Of a stretch of DNA of 64,000 nucleotides, positions 62,503 through 64,000 are shown one piece after another. The position numbers and the translations under genes were made by a program. The stretch spans positions 1-64,000 of the forward strand of contig NZ_LGHM01000010.1 in NCBI RefSeq assembly GCF_001908185.1. Direction: 5' to 3'. Origin of the DNA: Bradyrhizobium sp. AS23.2. GTDB taxonomy: Bacteria; Pseudomonadota; Alphaproteobacteria; Rhizobiales; Xanthobacteraceae. How positions within the stretch are numbered: the stretch's first letter is position 1; every line of letters begins with the position of its first letter. The notes under the pieces were generated by a model. That model saw only the letters and a list, made by a program, of their open reading frames with translations. It did no database searches and was not told the origin of the DNA.

Positions 62503-63153
62503 TTAGGCGAGACGGAACGAAGCGCCGCCCGTCTTGCTGCTCTTGCGATAGCCGAGGAAGCCGAGGCCCAGGAAGCCCAGGATCATCATCGCCCAAGTGG
62601 TCGGCTCGGGGACCGCAGCTACGGTGAAGTTCGAAACTTCAAAAGCGTTGGTACTGCCCGATCCGAACGTAGCGGACGTGATATACTCGCCGCCGCTGGT
62701 GTGGAACTGAATGTATTGTGCGTATTGCTGGTCGCCATTAATCGGATTAACGCCAGCCTGGCTCGGCGTATACGTGTAGGTATGTCCCAGGCTCGTCGTG
62801 ATCGTCAGAAGATTGTAGCTGTCGGGCGAACCCCACAGAAAACTCAAATAACTGAGCGGATTGATGAAGCTCAGGGTCGCATCACCGTTATTGCTGGGAC
62901 CCGCAGCAAGAAAATTGCCAACCGTGTCCGGCTCCGGCATTGCCGCATAGCCAGGATGCGTTGTGTTGTAAACTGCACCGCCTGACTGCGTAGCAACACC
63001 CGTAATACCCGTGTTGTTAAGGTTCAGAGACAGAATGGTCAGGCTCGGATCGTTGCCAACGCTTTCCACAACCGCGGCGTTCGCGATCGACGGCACAGAA
63101 GCCAAGAGCGCGAGCGCCGCGAGCTTAGCCCCCAAAGTAGAAACTTTGTTCAA
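62503..63153 (-). CDS. PEPxxWA-CTERM secreted protein, 216 aa
   Basis: Start chosen as TTG 63153 because AAGGAGG lies 6-8 bases upstream; the longer ATG start at 63219 has none. It encodes about 216 residues: signal peptide (LGAKLAALALLASVPSIANA), a beta-rich middle with HTYTYTPSQAG, and the C-terminal VPEPTTWAMMILGFLGL then GFLGYRKSSK tail. The third PEPxxWA protein here, on the opposite strand to the first two. Expression looks monocistronic. Confidence 0.85.
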   Translation of the reverse strand: MNKVSTLGAKLAALALLASVPSIANAAVVESVGNDPSLTILSLNLNNTGITGVATQSGGAVYNTTHPGYAAMPEPDTVGNFLAAGPSNNGDATLSFINPLSYLSFLWGSPDSYNLLTITTSLGHTYTYTPSQAGVNPINGDQQYAQYIQFHTSGGEYITSATFGSGSTNAFEVSNFTVAAVPEPTTWAMMILGFLGLGFLGYRKSSKTGGASFRLA

Positions 63154-63159
63154 TTTGAC

Positions 63160-63315
63160 CTCCTTAATAAAATTACACAACGGCAAGGATTTTTTAACTC
63201 CACCACGGCGGCGAGTCAATCGCGCAGCGCAATTTAAATAAATTAAATTATATCAGATTAACTCGCCTTCGGGCGTGAACACACCGTCCGCAACTAGGTC
63301 GCATCGGACGCGCAA
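63160..63315. promoter_or_regulatory. AT-rich upstream region of the third PEPxxWA gene
   Basis: From about 63225 to 63260 the sequence is very AT-rich (ATTTAAATAAATTAAATT), in contrast to the surrounding GC. The same TTTAAATAAATT 12-mer occurs at 51628 region in the right edge of the island. Such islands are targets of H-NS/MucR-type silencers or promoters; inference only. Confidence 0.4.
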
Positions 63316-63323
63316 AATGGAAA

Positions 63324-63348
63324 GGGCCGCCCCGAATGGGAGCGGCCC
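63324..63348 (-). terminator. Terminator hairpin for the fourth PEPxxWA gene
   Basis: Minus-strand GGGCCGC-TCCC-ATTC-GGG-GCGGCCC with a following TTTCC (63348-63319) forms a strong stem just after the stop at 63371. Confidence 0.7.
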
Positions 63349-63370
63349 GCACATTAAAGCCTAAACTAGC

Positions 63371-64000
63371 TCAAGCGGCATGTACATGCATCGAGCGACG
63401 TCGGTAAGCCATGGCACCGACCCCCAGGAAGCCGAGGATCATCATCGCCCAAGTCGACGGCTCGGGGACGGCGGAGACCGAAACGTCGTCCAGCAGGTTA
63501 CCGACGTTCGGGTTACCGCCAGAAAGGTCCGTGAAGCTCAACTTTCCGCCATTTGTGGTGAACCAGAACGAATAGGTGGTCAGAAGATCGGTTGGGTTGA
63601 GGGTGATCGACTGCGAAGAGCCCCCCAGCGAGAAGCCGATCGTCGTGGTGTGTTGGGCCGGATCGACGTTGCCGGCGCCGCCCTGGCTACCCGCCAGCTG
63701 GAAGCTAACCAGGTAGGTACCGGCAGCAAAATCCATCTTGGTGGTCAGCTGGCCAGGCTGGCCGGTCGAACCGTTGAGGTCGACATAATTGCCATTGCCA
63801 ACCGGCAGGAATGCATAAGGTCCGTTATCGCCAATCACGTCAACCGACCCGGACGTCACCGTCCAGTTCGTGAACATCGTCTGGTTGAGAGATTGCGTGG
63901 TGGTGGTGTTGAAGTTATCCTCGAAAATGATGGTTGCCGCCTGAGAAGCCTGCGACCAAGCGAGCGCGGAGACAACAACCAGACCGGACAAAAGCCGCTT
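63371..64000 (-). CDS. PEPxxWA-CTERM secreted protein (5' end outside the window)
   Basis: The frame runs off the right edge; the visible N-terminus KRLLSGLVVVSALAWSQASQA is a signal peptide, so the start codon is probably only a codon or two beyond the window. About 209 residues are visible. The middle is a Gly/Asn/Thr-rich beta sandwich-like domain (NYVDLNGSTGQPGQL, TYLVSFQLAGSQGGAG, TYSFWFTTNGGKLSF). The C-terminus is AVPEPSTWAMMILGFLGV then GAMAYRRRSMHVHAA. It resembles secreted carbohydrate-binding type beta domains. Confidence 0.85.
   Translation of the reverse strand, partial: KRLLSGLVVVSALAWSQASQAATIIFEDNFNTTTTQSLNQTMFTNWTVTSGSVDVIGDNGPYAFLPVGNGNYVDLNGSTGQPGQLTTKMDFAAGTYLVSFQLAGSQGGAGNVDPAQHTTTIGFSLGGSSQSITLNPTDLLTTYSFWFTTNGGKLSFTDLSGGNPNVGNLLDDVSVSAVPEPSTWAMMILGFLGVGAMAYRRRSMHVHAA

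Overview
The window looks like chromosomal DNA of a Bradyrhizobium-type alphaproteobacterium (Nitrobacteraceae). The reasons are high GC, many short Cys-containing secreted proteins of the kind common in that genus, four proteins with a PEPxxWA C-terminal sorting tail, and a large Wzx/Wzy-type exopolysaccharide locus. This assignment is inference from gene content. No rRNA, tRNA or CRISPR array was seen.

Region 1 (1-28.7 kb) is a polysaccharide locus. It holds a UDP-glucose dehydrogenase fragment and a UDP-glucuronate-type 4-epimerase (sugar nucleotides), five GT4 glycosyltransferases (two frameshifted), an outer-membrane Wza-like lipoprotein, two Wzx-type flippases, a Wzy/ligase-like membrane protein, two acyltransferase-3 proteins, a hexapeptide acetyltransferase, a methyltransferase and a fused Wzz/BY-kinase. 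Three secreted clan GH-A-like glycosidases are scattered among them, one being a 1.3-kb-residue protein with 483-bp internal repeats and a type I secretion-like C-terminus. A polyprenyl-phosphate sugar transferase (frameshifted) lies further on at 33.7-35.1 kb.

Region 2 (28.7-38.3 kb) is a patchy accessory stretch of short genes and debris. An intact Ser/Thr-type metallophosphatase with two small antisense-oriented partner genes has a decayed second copy 6 kb away. There is also the C-terminal stub of a dTDP-glucose 4,6-dehydratase.

Region 3 (about 38.3-51.5 kb) is a mobile-element-like island. It carries an AAA+ ATPase, two related zinc-knuckle-like proteins, a ribbon-helix-helix protein, a GIY-YIG-like gene (frameshifted), a MobA/MobL-like relaxase, a ParA/TraL-like ATPase and several unknowns, almost all on the minus strand. 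No integrase or type IV secretion genes are visible. Five 10-bp phased repeats lie upstream of the ParA-like gene.

Region 4 (52.5-59.5 kb) is an alginate-acetylation-like cassette, algF-algI-algJ-algX-like, followed by a TPR/NfrA-C-like protein that could be an outer-membrane export partner. No polymer synthase is present in the window.

Region 5 (59.7-64 kb) has four PEPxxWA-CTERM secreted proteins, each with its own terminator or regulatory spacing, interleaved with very small genes.

A recurring feature is the single-base frameshift. At least four polysaccharide genes carry one extra G or C in a homopolymer run, and one island gene carries several indels. This is either sequence error, decay or phase switching, and it is discussed in the findings.
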